Counted from the first letter of the stretch, positions 12,881 through 25,870 are shown. The stretch is 64,000 nt of DNA from Callorhinus ursinus (GCF_003265705.1 NW_020312935.1:4389392-4453391), one strand, 5' to 3'. Numbers and translations are program-made. Notes: generated by a model not told the origin, from the letters alone.

Positions 12881-13883
12881 GATGGCAACATCTTCCAGGA
12901 ACACAGTGCTTAAGGAAGACTCTACCTTGGCCTCCTCCCTAGCATGTGTTGGGAAAGACCCATGACTCCCCAAGCACATGGGCCCACCAGTCTCTTGGAA
13001 TCAAAGCTTTGGGCAAATGATAGGCAGGTGCTGCAGAAAGCGCCAATTTAAGAGCATGGCTGGAGGAAGTCTGATTCAATTACCAGCAAATGGAACATAT
13101 ATAATGAAAATATTCCGCTGGCAAGAGGCTTCGGTTCTCTGAGAAAGCCAAAGGCCTGAGCTCATGCTAACTTCAGCACTCAGCAAATGTACGTCTTAGG
13201 TTATGGGATTGTGCCCTTCTGTTCTGTTCTCAGTACTATCTGGTTAGCCATACTTTGTAATGCTACGTCATGAAGGTCAAGAGACAGCGGTAGAGCTGAA
13301 TATTAGAAGCTAGGGGAAAAGAATTTGGAAAATCTCAAGGACTGTGCCAGGAGAACCCTTCAAAAGCTGGCATAGCAAGAGAGACGAGCAGACATTTAGG
13401 TGCCTCCTAGTGGAGGCACACACCACCTCGTCAAGAAGGAAAACAAAGAACCTGATCAGATCAAGCCTCTTGATCTACCTCTGAGTTTATAGGAGACACA
13501 GAGGGACAGAGGAACATGTTAAAACACACTTCAGGGACACAAACAGCAAGACCCAAAAGGTGGGAAACTACAGGACAAACTGTCCAGTTTCTGCAAATAA
13601 ACAGCAGGGGGTAAAAAGAGGAAAGAGAAAGTATTGGTTAAAAGATTGAAGAGACATATTAATGTCGTTTGTATCCTGATTCGAACAAACCGAACAAACC
13701 AATGGTAGAAACTTTAAGACAACTGGGGAAATGTAAAACCAGGCTAGTTGATGATACTTAAATAACTACCATTATGCTTTTTAGGTATGAAATTGGCAGT
13801 ATGGTTATGGGCGCACTTATCTTTTAGAGCTCCCTACTAAAATCTCTGTGGATGAAATACACCTGGGCTTTAGGTAAAAAGAA

Positions 13884-14087
13884 CCCGGGGGGCTCAGTCT
13901 GTTAAGCATCTGATTCTTGATTTCAGCTCAGGTCATGATCTCAGGGTGATGAGATGGAGCCCCGGGTCAGGCTCTGCTCTCAGCAGGGAGTCGGCTTGAG
14001 ATTCTCTCTCCCTCTCCCTCTGCCCCGCCCCAGCTTGCAGGCACATGCACGCTCTCTCAAAAAATAAAAAAATAAAAAAATAAAAAC
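13884..14087 (+). mobile_element. Carnivore SINE, 5'-damaged, older subfamily
   Basis: The head begins at GGGGGGCTCAG, lacking the first bases. The body and a (AAAAAAT)n-type tail are present. No clear target-site duplication. Confidence 0.88.
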
Positions 14088-14122
14088 TAACCCAGTAGGG
14101 GGTGGGATAAGAAGAAAGATGA

Positions 14123-14332
14123 GGGGCGCCTGGGTGGCTCAGTTGGTTAAGCGACTGCCTTCGGCTCAGGTCGTGATCCTGGAGTCCCGGGATCGAGTCC
14201 CACATCGGGCTCCCTGCTCAGCGGGGAGTCTGCTTCTCCCTCTGACCCTCTTCCCTCTCGTGCTCTCTATCTCTCATTCTCGCTCTCTCAAATAAATAAG
14301 TAAATAAAATCTTTAAAAAAAAAAAAGAAGAA
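14123..14332 (+). mobile_element. Carnivore SINE, full length
   Basis: Complete head, body and tail; perfect 12-bp duplications GAAGAAAGATGA at 14111-14122 and 14333-14344. Confidence 0.96.
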
Positions 14333-15013
14333 GAAGAAAGATGAAACAAGAATGGCCATTCGTGGACGGCTACGGAGCTGCATGACAGACACACAGGGGT
14401 TCGTGCACTATTCTTTCCCCTTTCGTGTATGCATGACACTTCCTATAATATTTTTTTTCCAAGCCAGTATACCTAAGGCACAAACAGTGACTGAAACCAA
14501 CTAAGGAACTTATAAGAATTCAGCATTACATATACAGTTTAAAATACAAAAAGGGAATCTACAATCAAGCTGCTTCAGGAATAACTCATACTCTCATTTT
14601 TTCTTACTTCAAAGCCTCAGATTTGCAAGTGGCTTCAGGTTAATAATTTCCTATTGGGAAGAGCGGTTATGTGCAATAAAGATGAGCAATATTTTTCTAA
14701 GAGTTACTTTTTCCCTTTCTTGACTGGACTTTTTAATATGTTTTTTGCATATGGTACTAATAAGTATAGATAAATAGGGCACGGAAGTTGCCTTCTTATT
14801 CCAACAAAAGAGAATATTATGTAAACCAGAACTGCCAAACTGTGCCACTATTAATGGGATTCAGTTATGAAATCCAGAACTGCCTGGACAGTTTCACTGC
14901 AATGTGTGAAAGAATGTTCTACTTTAGAATTTCTATCATCTCTGCCCCTCCTGCTCACACACCACAAGAAGGTATGTGCGTGTACACACATATCTTTTAA
15001 AAGGAAAGATCCT

Positions 15014-15145
15014 GGGGTGCCTGGGTGGCTCAGTCAGTTAAGCGTCCAACTCTTGATTTCAGCTCAGGTGTGGATCTCAGGGTTGTGAGATCGAGCGCCA
15101 CGCTGGGCTCCGTGCTGGGTGTGGAGCCTACTTAAAAAAAAAAAA
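15014..15145 (+). mobile_element. Carnivore SINE, short form lacking the CT-rich body
   Basis: The tRNA-related head runs directly into GTGGAGCCTACTT and the A tail; flanks AAAGGAAAGATCCT and AAAGGGAAAGAGCT are approximate duplications. Confidence 0.9.
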
Positions 15146-16004
15146 AGGGAAAGAGCTTATTTTTTTTTCTTCCTCACTCAGAATACAAATGTAAAGATTC
15201 ACCTGGAAATTTGAGAGAAATAAAATAGGACACAAAAGTAAGATACTTTTAAGAAAGACTAAGTACTCTCAGGTCAAGCGTCTTGGAAGCCTGAGGAAGA
15301 TGTGATTGATTTGGCCTTAACGGAGCTGCTCAGTGGAACAAACAAACCTTCTTCCTGCCTCCCTCTGCCCTCAATCCCATAGGCCCATCAAAAGAAAGTG
15401 AAAATAAGCAGGGCATTCATTAACAGGTCAGTGTTCATTCTACACATAGCTGTGAAACACTGGTGCACAGAGGAACGGAACCGGAGGAAATTCCAGAAGA
15501 GCAGAGAGTAAACAGTCTCCTTTCCATTCCCCGGCTCCCTGTAACTCAGACACACACAGGCTGGAGTGTACCCCAGGTTTAAAGAGAACACTCTTTCACG
15601 TTCCCTTTGCAGTAAAGGAAGCCAGAGGCTTCCAGGATTTACTGTTACGATGTCTCTTTGGCTTCCAAACTTAGCCAGAGCCTAACAAGAGAAAGTCTTT
15701 TCTAGCAAGCTACCATCAGATTAAAAACATTGGAATTCTTGTTGGGGTACCAATGTTGACTTGGCTTCACCCCACCCCCCGTCAGCCCCCATCACTGATG
15801 ATTTGGCAGGGTCTTCGTAGAACACAGGGTGCAAAGAGTCTACTTTGGCCTTGAAGCCGTTTCTGTCTGCTGCTGCTGGGCGTCCCTCAATGGTCTCTAA
15901 ATCAAAGTTTTGGTCTACAGGGGTTACATTAACTCCGCTAAAAATGAAAATGGCTTCATTTTACAAAGCCAGTTTGTAAACTTTTATTTTCTCTCTTTCT
16001 TTCT

Positions 16005-17150
16005 TGTTCATTCATTCAAGAAGCATGTTCTATTATCTATGTGTCTGACACTGGGCGAGAGGCTGGGTTATAATGAAGAATGAAAATAGACTAAGTCTCT
16101 GCATTGAGGAACCTCACAAGTCACTTGAGAGAAACAGAAGTAAATAATCACACAAAGAAATGTAAAACCGCAACTGTATTAACAGATTTTATGCAAGATA
16201 TCTATGGTCTCATGAGCACTGGATAGCTGGCCTCATCAATGCATCAGGGAAAATTTCCTGAGGAACTGACAACTCAACTGTGCTCTGAAGTTGAAGGGTG
16301 GGGTGGAGTGCAGAAGAACACCAATCCAGGCAGAGGAAATACCATGTGCAAAGGCCTTGTGGCACAAATGCACTTTCAAGAAACTGAACAGAGATAAGTG
16401 GGGCTGGAATGCAGTGTGATCCAAATGCGGTAGAAGACCCAGGCGGTGGCTATACATTGCAGTGACTTATGGGCCCACCATGTTGAAAAGTTCCTCTCCA
16501 TCCTAAGAGCAGCAGCATGGTACTTAAGGGTTTTTAATCCAGGTGTGACAAGATCAGCTTTGCGGTTTCAAAAATCATCCTATCTCCAATGTGGAAAAGA
16601 CTGGAGGGAAGTAAGGTCAGATACAGGCAGAGCAGAAAGGAGGCCAAAGGAAAAGACCAGGATGGTAGAGGTGGGGATGAAAGAGGAGGGCAAACTTGCA
16701 AAGGTAAAAACCAGGAAAACCTAAAAACAGATAAGCAAAGAGGCAAGAGGAGTAGAGGTATCAAAGATGACTCCTGAGTTTCTAACTTCACTGGACAAAG
16801 AGTGTATCTACATATTGAGATACGGAGCAATGGAAGAGGGTCGAGTCTGGGAAAGAGGCAACAAGCTTAGATTTGGACATGTTTCTGACATAGCCACAAG
16901 CAGAAAGCAAGAAAATAGTCAAATATGTGGGCATGGAGCTCAGAGGAGAGATCTAGGCTGGGGATTCAAATCTATGCGTCGCCTGCACTTGGTGGTTACG
17001 CATAAAGAGGAGGTATGGATGAGAATGCGGTCACAGAAGAAGATGGAATGGCAGGAAACTCAGCTAACAGTCAAACAGATGAAGATGACCTTGCAAAGCA
17101 GAGAACAGAGAGGCAGCAGGAAAATCAGAAAGGATTCCTGAGAAGGCAGG
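16005..17150 (-). mobile_element. LINE-2 3' region, reverse
   Basis: TTCATTCATTCAAGAAGCAT, CATGTGCAAAGGCCTTGTGG and AGATGACTCCTGAGTTTCTA: a long reverse LINE-2. The plus-strand ORFs between 16446 and 17141 belong to it and are not genes. Confidence 0.8.
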
Positions 17151-17869
17151 AAACATGGGCTCCAAAGCATGGACGGAGAGTCCGCCCTTAGACAGGAGAG
17201 GAACAGCTCCTCTCCTACCAGAGGAAAGAGGGATCAGGCACGCACATCGTCATTTCAGTACATGACAGATTTGTCAATCATGATCATCCTTATTTCTCTT
17301 GATTCAAGCCAAAAGCCAAAGCCCATGCAGGAATAGACATTTTTCTTTATTTACAAGAAAAAAAAAGTGCATAGGCATACACTTTTCAGAACTGGCCATT
17401 CATCACAGTCATCCATTGACTAAGGTACATTAGAGACAAAGTCTCTCTTGAACCAACTGAAGTTCCTTTTAACACAGGATACAAAAGGCCTCATCTATCT
17501 TGGTAAATCTCACTGTCTGTCAAGCTGCAGCATATTTTTTTAATTTTTAAAGTGATTCAGTGCGAATAAACACAGATCTGGGAAAGTTAGGTCTTCAGAA
17601 TAAACTATCAGTCCATGTGAGTTACTACTGCCTTGTCATTAGAGCTCCTCAACCCCGATGAGAAGGAAAGTCCTCATCACCCATGAAAGCAATTCCTAGA
17701 TTCCTAGATTCCTAGACCAGAGCCCCCTTAACAGCTCATCCATTCTCTGTGCCCTCAGGGAACCTCAGCAACCACACCACCTCTCCCTGGTGGCACAGGA
17801 TCAAAGCCATGTTTATAAACACGGCAGGGGAAGGCTTTCAATGAACAAACCTTCTTTTCAGTGGTCTTT

Positions 17870-18046
17870 TTTTTTTTTTAAGATTTTTATTTTATTTGAC
17901 AGAGAGAGCACAAGCAGAGGGAGAGAGAGGGAGAAGCAGGCTCCCTGCTGAGCAAGGAGCCCAATGTGGGACTCGATCCCAGGACCCTGGGATCATGACC
18001 CGGACCGAAGGCAGCCGCTTAACCGACTGAGCCACCCAGGCGTCCC
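17870..18046 (-). mobile_element. Carnivore SINE, full length, reverse
   Basis: Reverse-oriented; duplications TTCAGTGGTCTTT flank it (17857-17869 and 18047-18059). Confidence 0.95.
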
Positions 18047-18149
18047 TTCAGTGGTCTTTAAATACAAAATGTAGGAGCCCAGCTAGAAGAGAACTTTCAC
18101 AGTTAAGATTCTGCTTTTTAAAAGTCAGCAGTTATAAAAGTCTATAAAA

Positions 18150-18900
18150 TAAATAAGGATTAGGGATGTAATGTACAATATGGTGACCACAGTGAACAAT
18201 GATCTATTTGAAAGTTACTAAGAGAATAATTCCTAAAAGTTCTCACACAAAGAGAAAAACACATTTTCTCTTTTTCTTTTTGTATCTGTTTGAGGTGATG
18301 AAAGTTAACTAAACTTGTAATCATTTCACACACATACACAAAAATCTCCTTTGTAAACAACTGCTTTTTTAAAAATTACAATGTCAGATGAGTACAATAC
18401 TATGCCACAATGGAGAGATGGATTATTGATTATGAAGAGTATACAAGAATATGAAAAATTATTCACACTGCATATGTTGAGTTAAAAAAAGAAAATGAAG
18501 TTATATTCATATTACTCATATTATTAAAATCCCTATAAAAATTACTATGTAAAGGGACAAAGAAATAAATGAACCAGAGAGAAACTGTAAGTTGTGTTTG
18601 AAGAGTAAGATTACAAAACAAAGGTTTTATTTTTTAAATTTCCATTATCTGCATAGTGGACACATTTTTTTTCTTAATTTCCCTATCAGACATGTACACA
18701 GAAGTGTTTTACAAATGAAATGACACGATGTCTCTGATTTGCTTCCAATACTGCCCCCCCAAAAATGTAGGGTCTAGACACGAAAGACAACCTGACATGT
18801 GCTAATCCTTCTTAAAACTGGGTAACAAGTATGGGATGGTTCATTATACTGCTCTACTTTTATTTATGTTTGATACTTTCCATAATAAAAAGTTTTTAAA
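18150..18900 (+). mobile_element. Old LINE-1 3' fragments
   Basis: AT-rich; ATGTACAATATGGTGACCAC near 18170 and TGATACTTTCCATAATAAAA near 18870 are typical of L1M 3' UTRs. Boundaries are approximate. Confidence 0.55.
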
Positions 18901-18924
18901 AATGTCCCATTTAAAAATGTCCCA

Positions 18925-19115
18925 GGGCGCCTGGGTGGCTCTGTCGTTAAGTGTCTGACTTCGGCTCAGGTCATGATCCCAGGGTCCTGGGATTGAGCCC
19001 CACATCGGGCTCCCTGCTCCGCAGGAAGCCTGCTTCTCCCTCTCCCACTCCCCCTGCTTGTGTTCCCTCTCTCGCTGTGTCTGTCAAATAAATAAATAAG
19101 ATCTTAAAAAAAAAG
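18925..19115 (+). mobile_element. Carnivore SINE, full length
   Basis: Complete element in AT-rich LINE-1 sequence. The flanks repeat GTCCCATTTA-like sequence, but the target duplication is blurred because the left flank already contains two copies of it. Confidence 0.93.
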
Positions 19116-19210
19116 TCCCATTTATGCTATAAAATATTGCCTTCAAATAAATTATATTAACTTAAAAAATAAAAGAAAACAACAGCATGCTTATTATGAA
19201 AAATTAAAAC

Positions 19211-19402
19211 GGGGCACCTTGGTGGCACAGTGGGTTAAGCATACTCTTGGTTTCAGCTCAGGTCATGATATCAGGCTTGTGAGATCGGGCTCTGAGTTGG
19301 TCTCTACGCTCAATACAGAATCTCCTTGAGAATCTCTTTCCCTCTCCCTCTGCCCCTCCCACTCATGCTCTCTCTCTCTCTCAAATAAATAAATCTTTTA
19401 AA
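19211..19402 (+). mobile_element. Carnivore SINE, older subfamily, first of an adjoining pair
   Basis: Diverged head (GGGGCACCTTGGTGGCACAG). Duplication AAATTAAAAC at 19201-19210 and 19403-19412; the second copy is reused by the next SINE. Confidence 0.93.
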
Positions 19403-19418
19403 AAATTAAAACAATATA

Positions 19419-19621
19419 GGGCGCCTGGGTGGCTCAGTTGGTTAAGCAACTGCCTTCGGCTCAGGTCATGATCCGGGAGTCCCGGGATCGAGCCCCGCAT
19501 CGGACTCCCTGCTCAGCAGGGAGTCTGCTTCTCCCTCTGACCCTCCCCCCTCTCATGGACTCTCTCTCTCTCTCTCATTCTCTCTGTCTCAAATAAATCA
19601 ATAAAATCTTTAAAAAAAAAA
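19419..19621 (+). mobile_element. Carnivore SINE, second of an adjoining pair
   Basis: Younger-looking SINE 16 bp after the previous one. Perfect 15-bp duplications AATTAAAACAATATA at 19404-19418 and 19622-19636. Confidence 0.96.
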
Positions 19622-19839
19622 AATTAAAACAATATAGAAATGCAAAGTATGACACCTACCCCATAAATACACACATTTCAAATCCAAACATAATTCATGG
19701 CTGTCAACTTTGTATGAAGTCACTGTACCTGCAAGCAGCAGCACAAACACACATAGATAAACTACATGTGCAAAACTGACTTCATCCAACCTTCGATTTT
19801 TCACTTAATGTGTTCCATGAATCTTTAAAAATACATACA

Positions 19840-20044
19840 AAGGGGCGCCTGGGTGGCTCAGTGGTTAAACGTCCGCCTTCAGCTCAGGTCATGATCCCAG
19901 GGTCCTGGGATTCAAGCCCCGCATCAGGCTCCCTGCTCCACGGGAAGCCTGCTTCTCCCTCTCGCACTTCCCCTGCTTGTGTTCCCTCTCTCGCTATCTC
20001 TGTCAAATAAATAAATAAAATCTTTAAAAAAAAATAAAATAAAT
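19840..20044 (+). mobile_element. Carnivore SINE, full length
   Basis: Complete element; duplications AAAAATACATACA at 19827-19839 and 20045-20057. Confidence 0.95.
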
Positions 20045-20654
20045 AAAAATACATACAGAAGCAATCTATCCATTTGGGGGCTTTTCGGATCAAGGGAGGG
20101 GTATGTTCAAGGTGAATTCAGCCTTGACTGCACTCCCCCGCCCAACAAGAACGAATGTATATAAAGTATGTATAAGTAAACACTAATTAAGAGAAGGGCG
20201 GAGAAAGAGAGAGGGAGGGAAGGAAGGCACACAGATCATAATCTGAGAAATGGGTGCCGTGCTGTCCTGTGCATCATAAACAGCATCCCCAAGGCCAGGC
20301 CTGACAAGGGGTGAAGATCTCCACTCCATACCTAACAGTGGCCCTAACTGCCACCATCTAACTGAGGCATCCGTGCTCTGATGCACTATCGCTTTCCCTC
20401 CCGATACACCACTCTCTGACAAGAATGAAGTCTCCTAATCTAAGAAAAACACTCCGAGCATCCTGGAAGACTGGAGGAAAAGGGAAAATAGTACACTCAA
20501 ATGAGATAAATGAAGTTTGATCTTAACACTCTCTCAGCAGCCGCAGCGCCTCCCCTGGGAGAACCTGGGAGACTGGAATGGACAACCAGGCGGGAGCCGC
20601 TCTCAAGTAATTGGAGCAAAGTAGAGGCCTGCACATTAGAGGAAATGTTTCAGG

Positions 20655-20742
20655 GGGTTTTGTTTTGTTTTTTGTTTTTTTGGGGTGGTTTTTTTTTGGT
20701 GTTTGTTTTTTTTTTTGGTGTTTTTTTTTTTTTTTTTTGGCA
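20655..20742 (+). repeat. T/G-rich low-complexity tract
   Basis: T-runs of 6 to 18 separated by GG or GGTG units. Likely the decayed tail of a reverse retroposon or a simple repeat. Confidence 0.85.
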
Positions 20743-21389
20743 AGGGAAGGAAACCGCTCATACCCAGGCAACAGTCTCATTTTCCTATCACTGATTCTGG
20801 GCTCTCATTTCAGGCCTATAATAGCTGTCACTTTAGATGCCGAATGCTACAAGGCTAATTAGAAACAGTGGCACTATGCCTCTGTGGGGCAGGCTTAAGA
20901 AGAATGAGAGAAGTTTCTGGACAGTACAGTCCTATACTAACAACCTAATTTAGCAGAAAAGTTTCCCAAGTCTTCCTTGAGTAACAATCTCCAGGCCTAC
21001 ACTGTCCAGTGTGGGAGCCCCAAGCCACATGTGGCCGCAGAGCACTAGAAATGCGGCCGGTCCAGACTGAGATGTGCTGGGAGTGTGAAATGACACACCA
21101 GATTTCAAACGCATGACACGCACACAAAAAAAGAATGCAAAAATACCTCAGTAATAGCTTTCTTTATACTGGTTATATATAAAAATGATAGTATTTGGGT
21201 TATATTAGACTAAATAAAATATATTATTAAAATTGATTCCACCTGTTTGTTTTTACTTTTTTTCATGTGGCTACTAGAAAATTTTAAATCACATACATGG
21301 CTCACATTATATTTCTATTAGCCAGTGCTGCTTCAATGCCTCCTCCCTGCCATTTTTTGGTCATAATCTGGAGCAGCTCTCACTAACAA

Positions 21390-21800
21390 GGCCTGGCTGG
21401 CCCCAAGGGCCATCTCTGCGTGACATGACTGCACCAAGCCCATTCATGCCTCAAAGCTTCCCACGTGCTCCCTCAGCCTAGAACGCTTTTCTCCTGTTGC
21501 CCTAGGCATCCCTTTGCATCCTCTGGCCTCCTGGTGTCACTTCCCCAGAGGAGCCTTCCCTGACACCCCCAACCTCAGGAAAGGTGAAGTTCTCAGGGCA
21601 ACAGTCCCAGAGCATCTTGTACTTCCCTCCATCACATGTCATCACTGGCCTAGTGTCTTTCACTGACCGGCTTCACGTCTGCCCATTTTCCTCTCTAGAT
21701 CCTAAATTCCAGGACAGCGCCTTGTTCATTCCAGCTCTTTAGCATCTTACCCAGAGCTGAAGGTAAAAATTTACCACGTGAATGCTGATAAATAAACTTC
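21390..21800 (+). mobile_element. LINE-2 3' end
   Basis: AGCCTAGAACGCTTTTCTCC, GAGGAGCCTTCCCTGACACC and ATTCCAGGACAGCGCCTTGT in LINE-2 order. Confidence 0.82.
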
Positions 21801-23039
21801 TTACCCACCCCCGGCTCCAGGCAGGACTCACAATCCTAAGAAAATGTCCTAGAGTGCAGATTTCCTCTCATACAAAAACCCTGCTCCAACACTGAGAAAT
21901 CCTGACATCTAAAAAGGAGAAAAACAAGATGGAGGGAAAAATGCCTTGACCGCCTACTACGGATGAAAATGCAAAAGGTCACAACAGACCTCCAGCAGAA
22001 GAGAAAGGGGAACAGCTTCGGCTGGCATTCGTGTTTCGAGGGGTAGAATCACTCTTTGCTCAATACGTGCTCCCAGGAGAGTGACCGGCTTCCAAAACTG
22101 ATAAGCTTACAGAACACTCGAGAGGCAGCAGTAAACCCCAGGCTATGCCGAGGCAGCCACGTATGGGGGAAGAGATTCCTGACAGAAAGCTTTGCTTCTT
22201 TCTTCAAGTGAGGTTTCACAAGGCAACCTCTCTGCTGGTGACACAGAGAGCAGGTCTGTTTTAACAGTCATTGCAGGGCCCTGTGTGTTTACTTTTGAGA
22301 CTTCTGGCTGAAAGGACCTTTTCTTTCAAACAGCTCTCCACTGACACCAAAGCCACGAACTGGGCCCGGCCATAACTTTGAGAAGCTGGGGATGTGGGGA
22401 TGGGGGAGGGGGGTGCTCTTGGCTTCTTCGGGAATTCCTTGAGGTTCTGGCTTGGCCATATCTGCCTGAGGTGCAGATGATGGAAAGCAACACACAGAGT
22501 GCTTTTCAGAGACTATTAAAGACGGTTTTAAACCCCAATGCCTGGCATCTGGTGCCAATCAAGAAAACAGTAGTCACTGATGTAACTGCAACCAGACCGG
22601 GGCAAAATGAAACAACGGCTTGCTTTGGGAGGCCAGGGACGGGTTCAGCCTGATGCCTCCCCAGATCAGGCACTGGGTACTACCCTGGCCCCACCTCTGC
22701 CTCAGAGGTGAGCCATGACACTGGCCACAGAAACCCGAGTCACAACAAAAGATGTTCATCCTCACTACTCTAATTCAGTATATATAATATAGTATTTATA
22801 TTTTGTATATATGTATTAGCGTCTTGTGTTCTAGGCACAGGGGTGAAGGGACGCCCAAGAGTGAACAAAAATCAAACAACGCCTGCCCTGTGAAGCTTAC
22901 ATTCCAGCTGTAGAGGGCAAGGAATGAGATAAACGAAATATATCATATTATATGGGGATACTGCTAAAAAGAAAATAAAGCAGAGAAAGCAACAGGGAAC
23001 GCTGGGTAGGGAGGATTTGCAATTAAGACCATTTGGTCA

Positions 23040-23483
23040 AGGCCACATATTATATGATTCCATTTGTACAAAATGTCCAGAAAAGGCAAATCTACAGACA
23101 CAGAAGGTAGATGTGTGGTTGCCAGAGCTGGGGGTGGAAACAGAAATTAATGGTAAGTGGGCATAAGAGATCTTACTGGGGTGATGGAAAAGTTCATGGC
23201 AACGTTGCACAACTTGGTACAATTTTTAAAAATCACTGAATTGGGGCACCTGGGTGGTTCAGGTGGTTAAGCTTCTGCCTTCAGCTTGAGTCATGATCCC
23301 GGGGTCCTGAGATTGAGTCCCACATTGGGCTCCCTGCTCAGCGGGGAGTCTGCTTCTTCCTCTCCCTCTGCCCCCCCCATGCTCGCACACTCTCTTTCTC
23401 GCATAAATAAATTTTAAAAAATAAAATAAAATAAATGATTTAAAAATCACTGAATTATACACTTCTGAAACAGAAAGAATGGT
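23040..23483 (+). mobile_element. LINE-1 3' fragment inserted in LINE-2, itself carrying a SINE
   Basis: TATATGATTCCATTTGTACA to CACTGAATTATACACTTCTG is L1M 3' UTR. LINE-2-like sequence resumes after TGGTCAA, which is present on both sides. Confidence 0.75.
23243..23440 (+). mobile_element. Carnivore SINE inside a LINE-1 fragment
   Basis: Perfect 16-bp duplications TAAAAATCACTGAATT at 23227-23242 and 23441-23456, within LINE-1 3' sequence. Confidence 0.96.
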
Positions 23484-24686
23484 CAAAGAAAGCCTCACTG
23501 GGGTGGTATCTGAGTAGACGGGAAGGGGGTGAGGGAGCAAAGCCATGAGGACACATGAGGTAGAATATTTCAGGAAGACGGCAAGGTCAGCACCAAGGTC
23601 CTAAGGCAAGAATAGCAGTGGGTCAGAAGAAGAGCAAGGGGGCTTGGGGACTAGAGGGGGGCCTGCAGAGGGGGAGAATGGCTGAGATAAAAGAGGAGTG
23701 ACATGAAGATCAGGGAAGGTCTTTTAGGCCATTAGGGGAGGATTTTAGCTTTTACTCTTAGTGCAATGGGCAACCACTGTACAGGTGATATGATTCGGCT
23801 CACAGTTTGGGTTATTCTGGCTGCTGAGTTCAAAAGTGCACTGTAGGGAGACAGAGGCTGATGCAGGGAGACAGGCAAAGGCCTCCTAACAGCTGAAAAG
23901 AGGGATCTGGACATGGTGATGGCAGCAGTCATGGTGAGAAATGGTCAGCGCCTCAAACATATCTCAAGGGTAAGGCAGGCAGGACATGCTGACTGGATGT
24001 GGGTTGTAACAGAAAGAAAGAGTGGCATCAAGAAAGACACCACGATGCTAAGCCTGAGCAAGACTGAACCACCACTGCCTGGGATGGAGGAAGCTATGAG
24101 AAAGCAGGCAGCTTGACTTTTAACATGTTAATGTGAAGATGTGAATTAGATATCCAGAAACACACAGTCTTTCGTTACCATGGCTGAGGCCCAGGCTGCA
24201 AGTTACACGTGTCCAGACCAAATTGAAAGCCATGAGGCTAGACGAGATCTTGAAAGGCAGGGGTGGAAATGAACAAGTGGATGCAGGACTAAGCCAAGCT
24301 GGGGTATCCCAATGTTTCCAGACCGGCAAGGAGTAAACCAACAAAAACGACAGGAGTGGCCAGAAAGACAGACAGAAAACCAGTCGGGTGTGGTATCCGG
24401 AAAACCAAGTGGAAACAGAAGGTCGAGAGGAGGGATCGACTCATCATATCCCATCAGTCAGGCAAGCAAGCTGAGGATGAGAACTGACCACTAGATTTCA
24501 CAACAGGGAGGTGACGGAGGCACGTGACATGGGGTAAGGAGAACAGAAGCTTCCCCGGAAGTTTCCCAAGAAGAGGAGAGAGGACAAAAGAAGAGATGCA
24601 AATTAAAATAAGAGTAATTGCTTTTCACTTAACAGAGGTTAAAAGGTTGACAACCCCCAGCACCACGGACAAGAACAAGAAGTACA

Positions 24687-24895
24687 GGGCGCCTGGGTGG
24701 CTCAGTTGGTTAAGCGACTGCCTTTGGCTCAGGTCATGATCCTGGAGTCCCGGGATCGAGTCCCGCATCGGGCTCCCTGCTTGGCGGGGAGTCTGCTTCT
24801 CCCTCTGACCCTCTTCCCTCTCGTGCTCTCTATCTCTCATTCTCTCTCTCTCGAATAAATAAAAATAAAATCTTTGAAAAAAAAAAAAGAAGAAG
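24687..24895 (+). mobile_element. Carnivore SINE, full length
   Basis: Complete element; approximate duplication ending AAGTACAG on both sides, blurred by GAA repeats. A short GGTGAGC-type tandem repeat follows at 24921-24950. Confidence 0.94.
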
Positions 24896-24920
24896 AAGAA
24901 CAAGTACAGAAGGGTGAATA

Positions 24921-24950
24921 GGTGAGCGGTGAGCGGTGAGCAGTGAGCAT
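24921..24950 (+). repeat. Short 7-bp tandem repeat (GGTGAGC)
   Basis: Four imperfect GGTGAGC/AGTGAGC units directly after a SINE. Confidence 0.8.
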
Positions 24951-24964
24951 GCATTATTGGCCCA

Positions 24965-25425
24965 GGCTTTGCAGCAGATCCAGGCCACAGGCATCAAAAA
25001 CCTTGAAACTCGCCTGCCCTTTGACCCAGCAATTGCCAGCCTAGGAATTTACTACCTTAAGAAAAAAGAGCTCTCTTTATAAGAATTGACCAAAAAGTCT
25101 TGCTTATAACAGTGAAAGAGTAGAAATGGCCAACAATAGGAGAGTGGTTAAATTATGGTGCATTCATTCCAAGAAACCTGCTATGGCAGCCATTAAAAAT
25201 GGTCTAGTTTCACTGAGGTAAAAAAAGAAAACAAAACTGGGTGAAAAAAGTTACAAAGCAATCTGCATAGTGAGTTCCCATTTTGGAAAAAAAAGTTGCA
25301 CATACAAACATATATGATTTACATACCACCCCAAAAAGCTTAGTGGATATATAACAAAGGATTTATGGGGTTAGCGCTGAACAATAAAATTTTAAGTGAT
25401 TTTAACCTTGTCCCTCATTGGAAGG
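24965..25425 (+). mobile_element. Old LINE-1 3' fragment
   Basis: CCCTTTGACCCAGCAATTGC and AATTATGGTGCATTCATTCC are typical of the end of LINE-1 ORF2 and the 3' UTR. Confidence 0.75.
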
Positions 25426-25429
25426 CAGT

Positions 25430-25645
25430 AGATGAAGAGAGGCTGTGAGGCCAAAAGGCCTGGATTAAATCCCGGTTCTGCCACCACCTACTTGTGTGGC
25501 CTTGGAAAAGTTACATAATAACATCTACCTATTTCCTCATCTAAAGGGATGGCAACACAATCTGTCTCACAGGGACACAGGAGGACTAAATAAGTTTTAA
25601 TACTTGTATTTTAAGAATTCAAAACAATGCCTGATACACTCTAAA
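25430..25645 (+). mobile_element. MIR
   Basis: CCGGTTCTGCCACCACCTAC, TGTGGCCTTGGAAAAGTTAC and GAGGACTAAATAAG match MIR. Confidence 0.85.
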
Positions 25646-25667
25646 GCAATTCAGAATGGTTTTTGTC

Positions 25668-25870
25668 AGGGCCGCTGGGTGGCTCAGTCGGTTGGGCATC
25701 TCCTTTGGCTCAGGTCATGATCCCAGGGTCCTGGGATCAAGCCCCACATCGGGCTCCCTGCTCAGTGGGGGGCCTGCTTCTCCCTCTCCCACACCCCCTC
25801 CCCACCCAGTTCATGCTCTCTCTCTCTCTCTCTCTCTCACAAATAAATAAAATCTTAAAAAAAAAAAAAA
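25668..25870 (+). mobile_element. Carnivore SINE, full length
   Basis: Perfect 14-bp duplications GAATGGTTTTTGTC at 25654-25667 and 25871-25884. Confidence 0.96.

Larger units (their letters stand above)
22810..24480 (-). mobile_element. LINE-2 3' region, reverse, interrupted
   Basis: GAAGCTTACATTCCAGCTGT, GGGGTGGTATCTGAGTAGAC, TTATTCTGGCTGCTGAGTTC, and AATGGTCAGCGCCTCAAACA are reverse LINE-2. A LINE-1 fragment with its own SINE is inserted at 23040-23483. Confidence 0.82.

Noticed and set aside
12569..12979. 136-residue minus-strand open frame
   Set aside because: It falls in LINE-2-derived sequence, with low-complexity Ser/Leu-rich translation and no splice context.
16446..17141. Overlapping plus-strand ORFs of 62-124 residues
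   Set aside because: They are fortuitous frames through a reverse LINE-2.
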